A DNA stretch of 64,000 nucleotides from NCBI GenBank assembly GCA_003290165.1, contig QNQO01002072.1, positions 1-64,000 on the forward strand, written 5' to 3'. Source of the DNA: Berberis thunbergii (Eukaryota > Streptophyta > Magnoliopsida > Ranunculales > Berberidaceae). The notes below the pieces were generated by a model that was not told where the DNA came from, made no database searches, and saw nothing but the letters and a program-made list of their open reading frames with translations. The translations under genes were made by a program, and so were the position numbers. Below, one piece after another: positions 38,823-51,400 of the stretch. Within the stretch, counting starts at the first letter, position 1. Each line of letters starts with the position of its first letter.

Positions 38823-39245
38823 CGTGGGGAGATTCCGTGAGAAATCGAGAGTGAAAGAGTGGAAGCGGCTTTCGATTTCGAATTCCCGATCAATATCGCG
38901 TGCTTTGTAAGTAGCTGAATCTGCTAGAGAACTAACACGCTTGGATACAGAGAGTATTCACGGTCAATACGCTCTGCTGCCTTGTTTGCATAAAAAAAGT
39001 AGCTGTTCGAACCCATCGTTAGCGCTCCTCCACGCATCCTTCCAAGCTTCACCAGACTTTACTCGTTTGGCGAACCCATTGAAATCACTTCGAGAGGAAG
39101 CTTCTACTTTTATGGAGTGGTGGCGTGTGGAAGATGAGGAGGATAGGTTTATCAATCTGTTGTTGGTAGTTTTGCCGGTGGTGGTGGTGGTGGTGGTGGA
39201 GGATGAAAGGGTGAGTAGTGGATGCCATGGAAATGTCGTCGACAT
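38823..39245 (-). pseudogene. first exon of a plastid-type protein, indel-disturbed
   Basis: The minus frame from ATG 39245 has a Ser/Thr-rich transit-peptide-like start (MSTTFPWHPLLTLSSS) and then SGEAWKDAWRSANDGFEQLL. An extra T in a 7-T run (38993-38999) shifts the frame into a stop. The frame past it reads NKAAERIDREYSL; a two-base insertion nearby restores phase to RARDIDREFEI and FHSFTLDFSRNLPT, ending at donor gtaacc. The order matches my memory of a conserved plant chloroplast protein whose later exons carry a helix like the one at 10828-10941. Either a pseudogene or an assembly error. Confidence 0.6.
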
Positions 39246-39344
39246 GAGCGTGAGCTGAGCTGAGGAGAGGAATGAATGAAAGACTCACCGGTGGAGGTGG
39301 CAAAGACGAAGAAGAAGAAATTATACGAAGGGTAAATATTTCAA

Positions 39345-41112
39345 AGGTAATTTGCAACTTGACCGCTACTATACATAGGTAATTAATAATTAGAACCATC
39401 ATTGATCATTATTACAATTGCCCTTCGACCGGCGGTAAATGTTTATTGACCGTCAGTTTTCAAAGCAGATTATCAAAATGCCTCTAAAAATCAAATGCTT
39501 CAATTTAATGCTTCCGATCGCGAACATCTCACTTCGAGAATAATCTTAAGGACCGAATGAAATCAAAATTGTATCTCGAGAAAAATTTAACAGTTGATTT
39601 AATTTTTTTTAATCTAAAATAACTCATCTTGAAGTAAATCTATCGGTTCAGATTTAATCATACATACATCTCGATGTATATTTAACGGTCAGATTTAATC
39701 GTGCATGCATCTCAATGTAATTCTAACGATTCAGTTTTAATCACACACATCTCGAAATAAATCTAACGATTCAGATTTAATCATGCACGTCTCGAGGTAG
39801 ATCTAAGTCTAGATTTAATCACACACATCTCGAAGTATATCTAACGGTCAGATTACATTGTAAACGCAACTCGAGAAAAATTTAATGATCCAGATTTAAT
39901 CACACGTCTAAAATCCAATGGTCCAAATTTAAACATATACACATTTCAAGAAAAATATGATGGTTCAAATTTAATATCGCATGCATCTCGATAAATCTGA
40001 CATTCAAAATTTAATCGTGCACACATTTCGAGGACAGACTAACAACAAAAAAACTTCTTAATCCTTCTCCTCCCTCATCATTCCTCGTTCCTCCCCTTTT
40101 CCTCCTCTATTTTTCAGTCATCGAATTCCTCGAGATATGTGCATGATTAAATTTGAATCGCTAATTTGTTCTCGAAATGCGTGCACAATTAAAATTTGCT
40201 CGTTAGATTGACCTCGAGATGTTGCACAATTAAATTAAAACGCAAATTTTCGAGATGTAGATTATTCTAAATTTTGGAACGTTAGATTTTTCTCGAGACA
40301 CGTGTATGTTTAACTTTGAACTGCTAGATTGTCCTCGAGATGCGTGTACAATTAATTTGAACTATTAGATTTATCCTGAAATGAATTCACGATTAAATTT
40401 AGACCGGCAGGTTTTTCTTGAGATGCAGGTACAATAAAAAATTTACCGTTAGAATTTTCTCGAGATGCGTGTAAGATTAAATTGAACCATTAGGTTTACC
40501 TCGAAATGTTACTACAATTAATTTGAGTTGTTAGATTTACCTTAAGATGCGTGCACAATTAATCTGAAATGTTAGATTTACTTTGAAATGTGTTCACGAT
40601 TTAATTTGGACCATTAAATTGAGACTTGTGAATTTTTATCGAGATGTGAGCACGATTAAATTTTGAAATGTTATATTTACATTGAGATGAGCTGTTTGAG
40701 ATATAAAATTTGGATTGTTGGATTAAATCAGGTCCGTTGGATATTCCTTGAGATGCGTTGTTTGAGATTTAAAATTTTCCTCGAGATGAGTTGTGTAAGG
40801 TTAAATTGTGACGTTGAATTTTCCTTGAGATGAATTGTTTGAGATATAAAATTTTAAATCAATTGTTGAATTTTTCTCAAGATATGATTAAGATTTTAGT
40901 TCGCCATTAGGAATTTCCTTAAGATGAGATATTCGAAATATGAAATATTCAATTTCAATTTTTTATTTCTCAGGAGCGTTTCAGTCTTTAATTTGAAATT
41001 TTGTGGTCAAAGGACGTTGACTGCTAGTCAAGGGAATAATTGTAATGGTGATTAATGATGTATCTACTTATTAATTAACTATGTATAATAGGAGGCAAGT
41101 TACAAATTATCC
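39345..41112. mobile_element. Mutator-like foldback element with 9-bp TSD
   Basis: A perfect 9-bp duplication atatttcaa at 39336-39344 and 41113-41121 flanks long inverted repeats. The left outer part aggtaatttgcaacttgacc...tatacatag...ttacaattgccctt is mirrored on the right by aagggaataattgtaatgg...ctatgtata...ggcaagttacaaattatcc. Inside, both arms consist of degenerate ~55-60-bp subrepeats (catctcgaagtaaatctaac..gatttaatcgtgca on the left, its reverse complement on the right), meeting near 40050-40130 at a pyrimidine-rich centre. No transposase. Confidence 0.88.
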
Positions 41113-41121
41113 ATATTTCAA

Positions 41122-41641
41122 TTAAAATATATTTTAACCTTTTATAATATTATTTTAATTTTAAAAACGTGCTACACAAGTTTATTATATATTATTTAAG
41201 GGGTTAAAATGTATAAACTTGTATTTGTTAAATTGAAATTATAATCGAAAATTTTATATTTTCTATACAAAAAGATACATTTAATGTTTATTGAAATCAT
41301 TGGACTGAAAATAGCATTTAATGTGTACGATATGGATGACTGTTGTTGATTCTCAAGACACCTGATGTCATTCCATAGAGACTCATTCGTCTTAGCAATC
41401 GAAGCTGCCAAGGTAGATGGATAAAACGTACACATTGTTTGTTTTTACATTTTTGACTGTCACATATTTGATCAAATGTTTCATAGAGAATAGCAGATTG
41501 AGTGACCATGTGTTTTGAAACAACTGCCTGTTTCCATGGTCTTTCCTTGTTTTTGTTTGCCTATTGACCAAGGCCAAGCATTCATAATTCACTACAATAG
41601 TTGTGTTTGTAGGTGATCATTTCGCAGGTGGCAAGCCAGCC
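41122..41641 (+). promoter_or_regulatory. upstream region and 5' leader of PIG-P
   Basis: AT-rich 41122-41330, then DNA without recognisable coding. A splice-acceptor-like tgtttgtag at 41606-41614 precedes gtgatcatttcgcag, suggesting an intron in the 5' UTR. Confidence 0.4.
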
Positions 41642-44012
41642 ATGGCAGATCCTTCTCTTAATAGCCCAAGAAGAGTACTCAGTCTAACAAAGGAGAGAGC
41701 AACTGTTTCCTTTCCGGATCCAGATGATAAGGTTTCTGAATTTTCTCTATCTCAAAGCCATAAACCTTCAGAGGTTTATGGCTTTGTAGGCTCAATTTCT
41801 ACTATCGTTGCCACAGGTAATTTCTTGTGTTCTACAATTTTGTTTTGTTTATGGCTTTGTAGGCTCAGTCTTACGGTGAAGTGCATGCTTCGTACCAAGT
41901 AATCAGCCTACCCTATAATTGTTGCTACCTACGATTTAGTCCTCTCTGCAAATGAAATTCAGCAAAAATAGCTTGAATAGCTCTGAAACCAATGGCACAT
42001 TAAGCAGTAATAAGGTCTCTGCATAAACTCGCTGACCTTTGTTTCAAACAAAACCTTTTGTGACTTTTTATTCGGAGAAAATCTTATTAAGAGAATTTAT
42101 AATCATTTTGCTTTAGAAGGTCATTCAGAGCTGACCCTAACAATCCAACAGCCTATAATGCAATGTGCCTTGGCTATTTCCTTGTCTTGAATATTTGGTC
42201 CCGATGATTCAGATTGTAATGTACCTCCAAAATATCCCCGTGTTCGTCACTACTGCATCAAGAGCTTGCTTTTTATTCGCATGCGAAGTATCATAATTGC
42301 ATCCCCAATAAGCCCAATCTTGTGTTTCTATCCTATTTAAGCAACATCTTTTGTAATATGCTGCGTCTGTCTTGTTCACTATTACTTTGAAGTATCTGTT
42401 TCAATCTACCTCTAATTAAGAGCAATCTCGTAGCTAATTCAAATCTCATTCTGTTAACCCTCGATTTGAGCTGTTAATCATCACTGCACTCCACAGCCAA
42501 CTGATCTAGAATAACCGCCTCCGGGGAGCGTTTCCCAGTTAGTGCAATGGTTGCCCAGACCATCTTCTTCCTTATCCTTTCTAAATCTTGTTTCACCTCT
42601 TTGTAATCTAACATCAGTTCACACAATTGTTTCTTAGTACATGATTTTTCTTTTTATAGATGTCAGGAATTTGGTTTGGATGTTCTTCACGCTTGCTGAA
42701 TTGTGGTGTTTGAAAAATTCTCAAAAGCTGCACCTAACCTGTCACTAAGAGTACCAATCCTTGATCCTGACTACCTAGTCCCAATTTCCGATCTATCACC
42801 ATAAGAATCAATTCTTGAATAATCTAGGAATCCGACCATACACAGGAGCATAACTCATACACTAACTTGATTACGAAGTAATAGAGTCCAACTGCATTTT
42901 CCATCACTCCAATTGGCATTCTATAGATAAATACAAATGTTTTTATTGAGTTACCCATATTGGACTTGTCTATAAGTTCTATACCTTACATTTTTCATCG
43001 CTCTCCCTAGTCAATAGAAATAATATGCTTGAAGTCGGATTTTGTTAAATGATGAAGAGATAAAGCAAACAAACCGATATATGATGAGTCTTGGTAAACA
43101 TTGAATTGACTACATAATACTACTTGTAAACATTTACTGTATAAATGTATGTTACTTCTGCTCACAAAGTCTCGGTGGAGTCAGATAAACTATGGCTAGA
43201 TGCTAACATTAACTGAGAATTGATACTGTATTATTCAGGTTTAAAGATTTACCATGTACTTCCTCTCATGCTTAAGGAAATAGTTGTAGGTTAAGCGACC
43301 GTAGCCTTGAGGTCTATCTATGTTTGATTCTTTGTGGGAGATATCCATAACATCAGCTAAGTTTCTTGTAAGCAGTTCTATTCTTGATATGGGCGTGCAT
43401 CCCTGAGCCTTGGCTACATTCAATTGGAATCACTTACTATCCTAGCAGGTCAATAAGCTCTACTCATTTTTTCTAATTTTGAGGATGCTACATTTATATC
43501 AACAATTCAAATGTTGTTATACTGAGGATGCTCAATGTAACAATACTCCTTCAATCTTTTTTTTTTCTTCCTTATGCTTGGATTTTTTAGCGAGCTTAAT
43601 TTAAGCTTGACAAAACTGTGAACTGATGTTTACCCGTTTCAGGTATTGGGCATTGGCAGTGCCTACATATGCCATGGTTACTGTAGTACTAACCGTGGTA
43701 TTTTATATTGGCCTGAACTTCATGATTACTCCTCCTCCCACTCACTTCAACACGATGTTTGGTAAGCTGTTTACTTGCTTTCATGCCCAAAGTTTGGGAT
43801 AAAGTGTATTGGAAAATGAAGTTTTATTACTATATCAAACACAAGTTTGTTGAGGAAATTGTGTTTACGCTTATTTTTGTTTTGCAGATGAATATAGTAG
43901 AGAGCAATCCACAGTTGCAGCTTCATCAGAAGAAGATGAACAACCAATTGAGCCTATATCTGATATCGGGATCAACCAAGTGAATGATCTCATGTTTCAC
44001 ACTGCAAATTGA
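41642..44012 (+). CDS. PIGP: PIG-P, GPI N-acetylglucosaminyltransferase subunit P
   Basis: Exons 41642-41816, 43376-43448, 43643-43761 and 43888-44012 join with matching phases to 492 nt (163 residues). Seen: a polar N-terminus (SLNSPRRVLSLTKERATVSF), EVYGFVGSISTIVATVLFL as first membrane helix, CIPEPWLHSIGITYYPSRYW, a second helix (VPTYAMVTVVLTVVFYIGL), a conserved PPPTHFNT turn, and the family's C-terminal IEPISDIGINQVNDLMF. PIG-P is a small two-helix ER membrane subunit of the complex that transfers GlcNAc to phosphatidylinositol, the first step of GPI-anchor synthesis. All four exons are intact. It converges with the SUA gene downstream. Confidence 0.93.
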
Positions 44013-45340
44013 CCAGACTCGGAGGATGACTTTATGGTCAGTACTGATGTTCTTGAAAAGAAGTTTGAAACGCAATTTGCAGCTTCTTTTTATGAGAATG
44101 GGAAAATAACAATCAAACCTGTTTTCTCTGCTTGTTTGCTGATATATTATTTTCTTCTAATAACTTAGTGGGTTTGTTTGTTACATCTTCGGCAATGATG
44201 GTGATAGTTGCTTGGGATAGATTTCACTGGACTTTCTTCATGTGTGGTTTTCATAGTTATCATCACCATCGTTTGTTCTAATAACATTTTATGATGGAAA
44301 ATTTATATATTTTGCTATTTTCTAGAGTTTTCTTGTTTTAATAATAGTATGCACGCTCGTTGCATGTGTTCTTTACAAGTTAGTAACTATCCGAGACTAG
44401 ATAAATATAAATGAAAACGTATAAAATTATACAAAGTGAGGACATAAGAGAGAGTGAAAGTGGGAGAAACTTTTAAAATTTTATTGATTTAGAAAACCTA
44501 AACCAAAGAAATATCTAAGGATCTAAGGGAGAGAGATGAGACTTGTGCAAATCTTGACAAGGAAGAATCTATGAAAGAGGAGGAGATTCATGAGACCAAG
44601 TTAAGAAGAGTTGTTGAAGGAGGACATGAAGATCAGATGAAATTTGTTGTTGAAGGAGGAGGATTTGTTGAGGAAGATGAAGAACATTTGAAAGAGTTAC
44701 ATGCATAGTGTCCTTATTTTACAACAAAAAAACTTGCGAGTTCTCCAGGGTTACTAAAACCCCATTTTCCCCATTAACAAAAGCAAGACATTTCCTCTAC
44801 TTTTTTTAGTTCACTAGTACCATTTTCTCTATCTTTGTCATCTCAAATGATCACCAATTATTGATATTTTGCTTTGGATTTGAGTACTTGTTTAATCTCA
44901 TATTTCATGTCCTTGGATTCCAATTCAAGGGTTGTGCCAAAACTTGAATTACCTTGAGCTATTTAAAAACTAGTTATTTGTAGAATTAGTTCCTCATTAA
45001 ATAGAAACGCTTGCATAAACAAATCTGATTTGGGTTCCATTTTCCATGAAAAATGGGCTGCCAAAGAAAGCCTGTGTTTCTAAGTCAGGGATTTTATTGA
45101 TCACTTTAGTAGTGTGTCAGCACATTGATCCATATGTATATGACATTGGCCATATTGAAAGTCATTGATATTATATTCAATTTCAGGTTTGATGATTTAC
45201 CATGTAGCCTGTAATAGATTAGGCTATAGCGGAAGAGAATTGATCAGTTAAATAACACAATAGTGAAACAAAATATAAAAATATAGACAAAATTGTGTTC
45301 CATTTGTTTGAAGACCATGGCTCGAATTAGTAAAAGCTTT
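44013..45340. other. intergenic DNA between convergent PIG-P and SUA
   Basis: Contains both 3' UTRs. An open acidic frame at about 44525-44708 (EEEIHETKLRR, VVEGGGFVEEDEEHLKEL) is unrecognised, has only internal ATGs and is probably fortuitous. Confidence 0.4.
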
Positions 45341-45472
45341 TAAGGCAAGAGTAAGTCTAGACAAACAAGAGTCGACTCTGTAACAGATTCAAATGAAATG
45401 ACCCTAACTAAATACAATTTTAAAATGTAAACTCGTCTGGACGCCAATGGAGTCCTTACAGTGTTACTCTGC

Positions 45473-48400
45473 CTAAGACATATCTCTGAATCTAGCAAGG
45501 GCCTTCTTCTGTACAAGGATCCTGTAACTATCTCCTGCCTGTACTTCCAAGCTAGGGTCAACTTTCCGCTGCTGACTACCAAGTCCTGCCCTGTCACCGG
45601 CGGCTTGTGCTTGGACCGGCTCGACAATGCCACTGCCATCTTTCCCTAATCCCTGAACACCAAAAGCAATCAAACATATGACAATTGGGGTTACGATGCA
45701 ACTGCAATCTTGTTGCAATCTAAATCACATCTTAAAAGAAAACAACAAACATAACTCCAAATATAATTTAAAACTTGTACAGCAGTGACTTAACACAACC
45801 CCTATGACCGTTGGAAATATTGTGGTAACATAGAAGTTTATCATAACCTCTATGAACATTTGGGAATTATTGTATAAAGATTTAAATACCAAATGTTAAT
45901 CCCATATGCGCAGGGCTGAAAGTTCTTAATACCTCTCCTAAGATCAAAGGCACCAACCAACCTCTTATGTTTTGGTAGCCATCTCAATACAGTTCAACAC
46001 TGTCCAGTTTCAATTAAAAGTGTCTAACCTTTTTTATGCCAATAAGAACAATAAGCAATACACCTAGCACCTAACTGTTATAAATTATCAACTTCAACTT
46101 TCTGATTAGAAAATTTTGTAGCTTGCAACAGAGGTGCTCGTGATATACAGCGTTTCAGTAGTATATAATACCCAGATACGTTGATCGCCCACATATGTAA
46201 TTTTAATATGATTTAGAATTATCAGTACGACATTAACCAATTCTTCTAGTTTCATTATCATAATTGATCAACTCTGAAAAGGATTTAATGCAATAGAGGG
46301 AAACATACCAAGCCTTCTTGCCAACCCATGTTGCGAAGCATACGGTTGCCCACGTTGCTCTCATCAATGGCTCTGTCCGCTGAGATTACTTCATAGCTCT
46401 GAATAGGATTATTAACATCTGCCCCTCGTCCGCCTCCAATCCCAGGGGGAAGGGGCATCGCCCCAATATCTGACAATGAACCCTTTCTTGATGGCAAATC
46501 TCGATCTTGACAAAGCAAGCATGGTAAACACAAAAGGTCCCATAACATTAATATAAATCTTGAGATAAATCAAGCAATGAATCTCTGCACTCAGCCAACA
46601 GACATTTTTATCCAGCAACTGAATATTAACACCTAGGTCTATACACACCGATAATGGTTCCCTCAATCTTCAAACATTTGCCATTTTCAGGAGTTCAGTT
46701 TGTTAGGGAGTTTAGTACCCATTCACTGAATGGAAGGACAACAAGACATGGTAACAGTCGCTACAAAATAAATTGTGAAGCGCGCTTACTTGAGTCCCCA
46801 AGCTCAGATAAATCTTCTCCAAAAGAGGATGATGTTCCATATAAGCTCCTCCTTTCCGCTGCACGATCCCTGTATGTCGTTTGTGGTTGTTCCTTTTGAG
46901 AAGAAACTTGATGAAGTGGCATTTCAGAAAACCTCCTCTTACCACTCCCAGCAGCCACAGGTGGTGTATAAAAACCGAGAGCAGATGCATCAGTTCTGAA
47001 AGGAGTTCCAACAGGTCGTGACTCTAGATTTGCTGATGGTGCTGATGGTGTCAGCGCAGAATTCGTGAGAACAGCCGAAGAATTTCCACCTGACAAACCT
47101 GAATAAACTGTATCTGATTTCACTATCCCCTTCCCAGATCCTCTAATCACACCCTTGATTGTGGCCCCTATACTGTTACTGACTGACCTTGATCCAACCT
47201 GAGAGTCGACAGAAACAGCTTGACCAGCAACTGGTGTAGTAGCGGTGCTAACAGATCCACGAACTACAGCAGTTGTTGTGAGACTAATGCTGGTTGCAGC
47301 ATTTTCCCTTGCATTCACACCATCTGTTTTGAACTTTTTAGCAGATGGTCCAGTTGCATTGACCCTGTCATCTGTAGAAGCAGAAGGATGATCATCAAGA
47401 ACCAAACGAGCTGCCTGGCCTTCATGATTTCGCTGCTTCCACGTAGTTAACACATTACTTATCTTCTTCTTGCTAGCAAGAAGGCTGCTCTTTGATGCGA
47501 GCCTTATCTCTTTCATTTTCTCTTTTCTTTCTTCTCTGCAGCTAACGCTGCATTTGCAGCAGCCTGGATAGCATCTGGCAATGATGCAGCCTTCTCATTT
47601 GATGATATGGTAGCAGCAGGTGCAGATATTACTATTTTCCTGTTACCAGATCCATCAGATGTCTTGGAAGATTCATTTGTCGGCTTCATCAATGTTTTAT
47701 CGCTTTGATCGCCACATGGTACGTATTGCTGACTTTGTTGATCATAAGAATACCACATGCCATTGTTACCATCATAATAAAGACCTGCATTATGTACCCA
47801 TAGCTTAATAAATAATTGAAAAAATAGAATTTTTTTGTTTCAAATCAACTTGGACTGATCGTGTACCCTGACGACTATTACTGCAATAAATTGCTCAAAA
47901 TACCTATAAAGTAAGAAAAACACACAAGTCATCCTAGTAAAAAGCTTCCTTTCTTCATTCAACTCATCATGCACTGGGAATTCAATTCCCAGAGGAACAT
48001 GTACATTTGCACACCGGGCTGATCGCATCTTCTAGATTTTTAAATAACATCAAACTTGCATTCCTTGTAAAAACCATCTGATGGTTTCATTGTTGTCACA
48101 AAGTAGATGCAAAGTGTCTAGAGGTTTACAATGGCTCTATCATCCTCCTTGAATTTCAAACGCAACGGAAGAAAACGCAACGGAAGAAGGTGCAGAAAAC
48201 TTTAAGGGTGTGTTTGGTTGTATGGAATCCTATGCCATGTGAATTTATGAGGGGACCCCTACATTTTAGGCTAAATTGATATATCACTCCACATCTACCA
48301 TTTGACCACAAAATAATTTGTGATCAATGGAGGGAATGGAAGTCCCATGAACATGAGAATCCCACTCCTTGGTCCCCCAAGGCATGTGATTCTCATGTTC

Positions 48401-51400
48401 ATAGGACTTCCATTCCCACCATTGATTACAAAATCAAATGGTGGATGTGGAGTGATACATCAATTTAGCCTAAAATGTAGAGGTCCCCTCATGGATTCCC
48501 ATGACATAGGATTCCATGCAACCAAACACAACCTAAGTTAAAACACATCCAGATGAGGTTGGGGGTTTTGTTATGCAAAATTTGAAAAAACTAACGTTAA
48601 ACAAAAACAAAAAGCAATATATACCAAGTGAATGAAGCTAATAAAACAAAAAACCTAGCACTGGCTTTTTGGAATAACTTAAGTCTAGGGTTTCTCATTC
48701 TCGTGATCAAAGACTCTACCTGTATTCCCATCATAGTAGAATCCAGAAGCAGCATCATAATAATAACCAGATGCTTCATCCCATACAAACCCGGACTGGG
48801 GAGCCAAACCATCTTTTTGTACTCCACTTCCTTGCTCCAGCCCTCCACCATATTGTTTCTCATCAGGATTATATTCTTTTGGCGCCCATCCAACAGCATC
48901 ATACTAGAAGACAGAAAGAAAAAAAACGAAATTTAGAGCCTATTTGTTAGAAACATTGAAACTGAAGTCTTATACTGAAATCTGATGCTGAAGGCTTATA
49001 CTGAATGGCAATAGTGAAAAGAAACCCTGAATGTTGAATATCAAGACTACAGAAAAATTGTTTGTCATACTTATTTTATTGATAGATAAAGTTAAATTAA
49101 ACTTTTTAACATGGTAATGATGTCAAGGATAACAATACTAGACGAAAATAGGAGCTTTGAAACACTTACAGCTTAGACATAAGTGAGAAAGTTTTGCTTT
49201 TCTTTAAACACTTAATTTGGCACTAAAAACTGGTTCAATTCAGTTTAACAAACACCGCTTCATTGAAAAAACACTGAATTTTCCAGAATTAAGATAAAAT
49301 AAGTGTTTATCAAACAGGCTCTTAGAGAGTATGCGATCAATCTTTTCATTCATGCATAAGTATGAAACAGTAGGGAACAGCTTTGAAAAGGATAAATTTC
49401 ATCACATTATCAGTCAGCCTATTTATAATGGCCTAGCCAGAGGTTCCATAGCTGTATCATCCATTCTAGCACAAATATCAACATCACGCAGATAAGTGTA
49501 AACTGCAGAAGTAGAAACACTAATAGAAGTATACAAATCAGTTAGATGGAGAAATTGGTTGTCAGCGTGTCAACAGAAAGCATATGGTCATGAAAATTTA
49601 ATATAAGTAAAAAACCTGTTGAGCAAATGTTGCAGCTTCAATTGCAGCAGCAGCAGCAAGACTGCTTGAACCCCCTGAACTTGGACCATGGATACTTTTT
49701 GCATATGCCACGCGCAAAATTTGACCATTCTTTTCAAGAGTTGTTCCATTGGTTGCTTCTAGAGTTTTTGTAGCATCTTCAACCTAGATGCCATGATGAC
49801 ATTATTACATAACAGAAAAGGTAAAATAAAAATCTCAAATGAGTAAAAAAGCTCACGAGAAGCAGCCTACCGAATGGTAATGGACAAATCCAAATCCCCT
49901 AGAAACATGCGTAAATTTGTCTCTGATCAGACGAAGATCCTGTAGAGAAGGAATAGTTGATGCCTTTGGATATAAGAAACATGAACATGTTCGTTCAACC
50001 AAATAGTTAACTTTCAGTACCTTGATTGGGGCATGTTTAGAAAACTCATAACGAAGCATTTCTTCATCCGCATTGTCATCCAACCCACGGACAACTAACA
50101 CATGAGTAGGACCTAATACTGTAACATTGTCAGTTATTTTGTTGAGTCTGACAAGTATAGTGCATGCCAGTTGGAAACAGTAACCAAAACCCTACCTGAC
50201 TCTGACCCTTTCCTTCCTAAGGATGAAGGATTACTAGATGCTACATCTGCTGCCGGGGCATCATCACCTCTTGCCTCATTACACTAATTATAAGAAGAAA
50301 AAAGTTAGCATCATCAAAAATAGTAGAATGGAAGTGTTAGAAGAATTTCATCAGCAACCAGCAGATATGGAGAAAATTTTAAGCTAAACTTAGAACACTC
50401 GGATACTCATATTGGGGTTCTTTTGCATCACAGAATAAACCGCAAAAAACCTCCTACAAGAATATAAACAGACCTGGAAACAAGATGTCCGCCGAGCAAA
50501 ATTAACACAACCGCATATTGTACACATCCAATCAGAAGATGGTCCACTGCTTCTACTTGATTTCACTGCATTATCCTGCCCGAATGGAGGTGCACCAGCA
50601 CCATCAGTTGGCTTGCTACTGCGTCACAAACAGATGTCAGCCATAAAGAGAAGGTTCTCAGTGAAACCGATACTCACCAAAACATATTGATCATTTAAGC
50701 AGTCTAACTGCATTTAAGTTTCATGGAACACATAGGCGACGTTGCCAGGAGTTGACTTGCCACAAGATCTTTGAGCTACTTCAAGAACAAACAGAGTGGA
50801 GATAATAATCACCCTTAAGGTCTTAGCTAGTGGTAGGAGAAGAGAAGGATAAAATGTATGTACCAAAATACAGTGGATAGAACTTCATTGGTAGATGTAA
50901 TTGCTTGTATTTGGACTTGGGACTCCCATATGCCTAATTTCAAATGGGTGGGTTTTGAAGAAATGGTATGGGTGAACCTTATGGTCCTCATTTAGCTCGT
51001 TGGAGACATTTTGCATAGTTGTATACATTTCATGGAATACATTTTTACCCTTTCTAAGAATAATAAATTAAATTTAGTTCAATTAATATAAATTAATTAA
51101 TTAAATAAGAGGTACATCGCAAAGACCCTGTGAAACTGTCAATGCCCAAGAAAAATGAATTTGCAAGGAGATGAGTTACCTTGTTCATAGGTAAATTAAG
51201 ATATGAGGGGTCAACAAAAACAAATAAGATTGACATGTATAAGGATTAAGGAAACCAGTAAACCCTAGATCAAGAATTCAACATATTTGTATCCCGTGAA
51301 AAGTGGCCATAGGAGCTACCAAAATTTTCTCAAAATGAAGAAATTATATATCATACGAACTCAGGGATTACTTTTCTTAGACCAAAAAACTTGATTCACT

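Noticed and set aside
38941..39258. 105-codon plus-strand ORF with a poly-Val stretch
   Set aside because: Opposite strand of the plastid-type exon; the Val run is the complement of its poly-Thr stretch.
46654..46999. plus-strand ORFs over SUA
   Set aside because: Antisense of the large SUA exon and adjacent intron; no independent signals.
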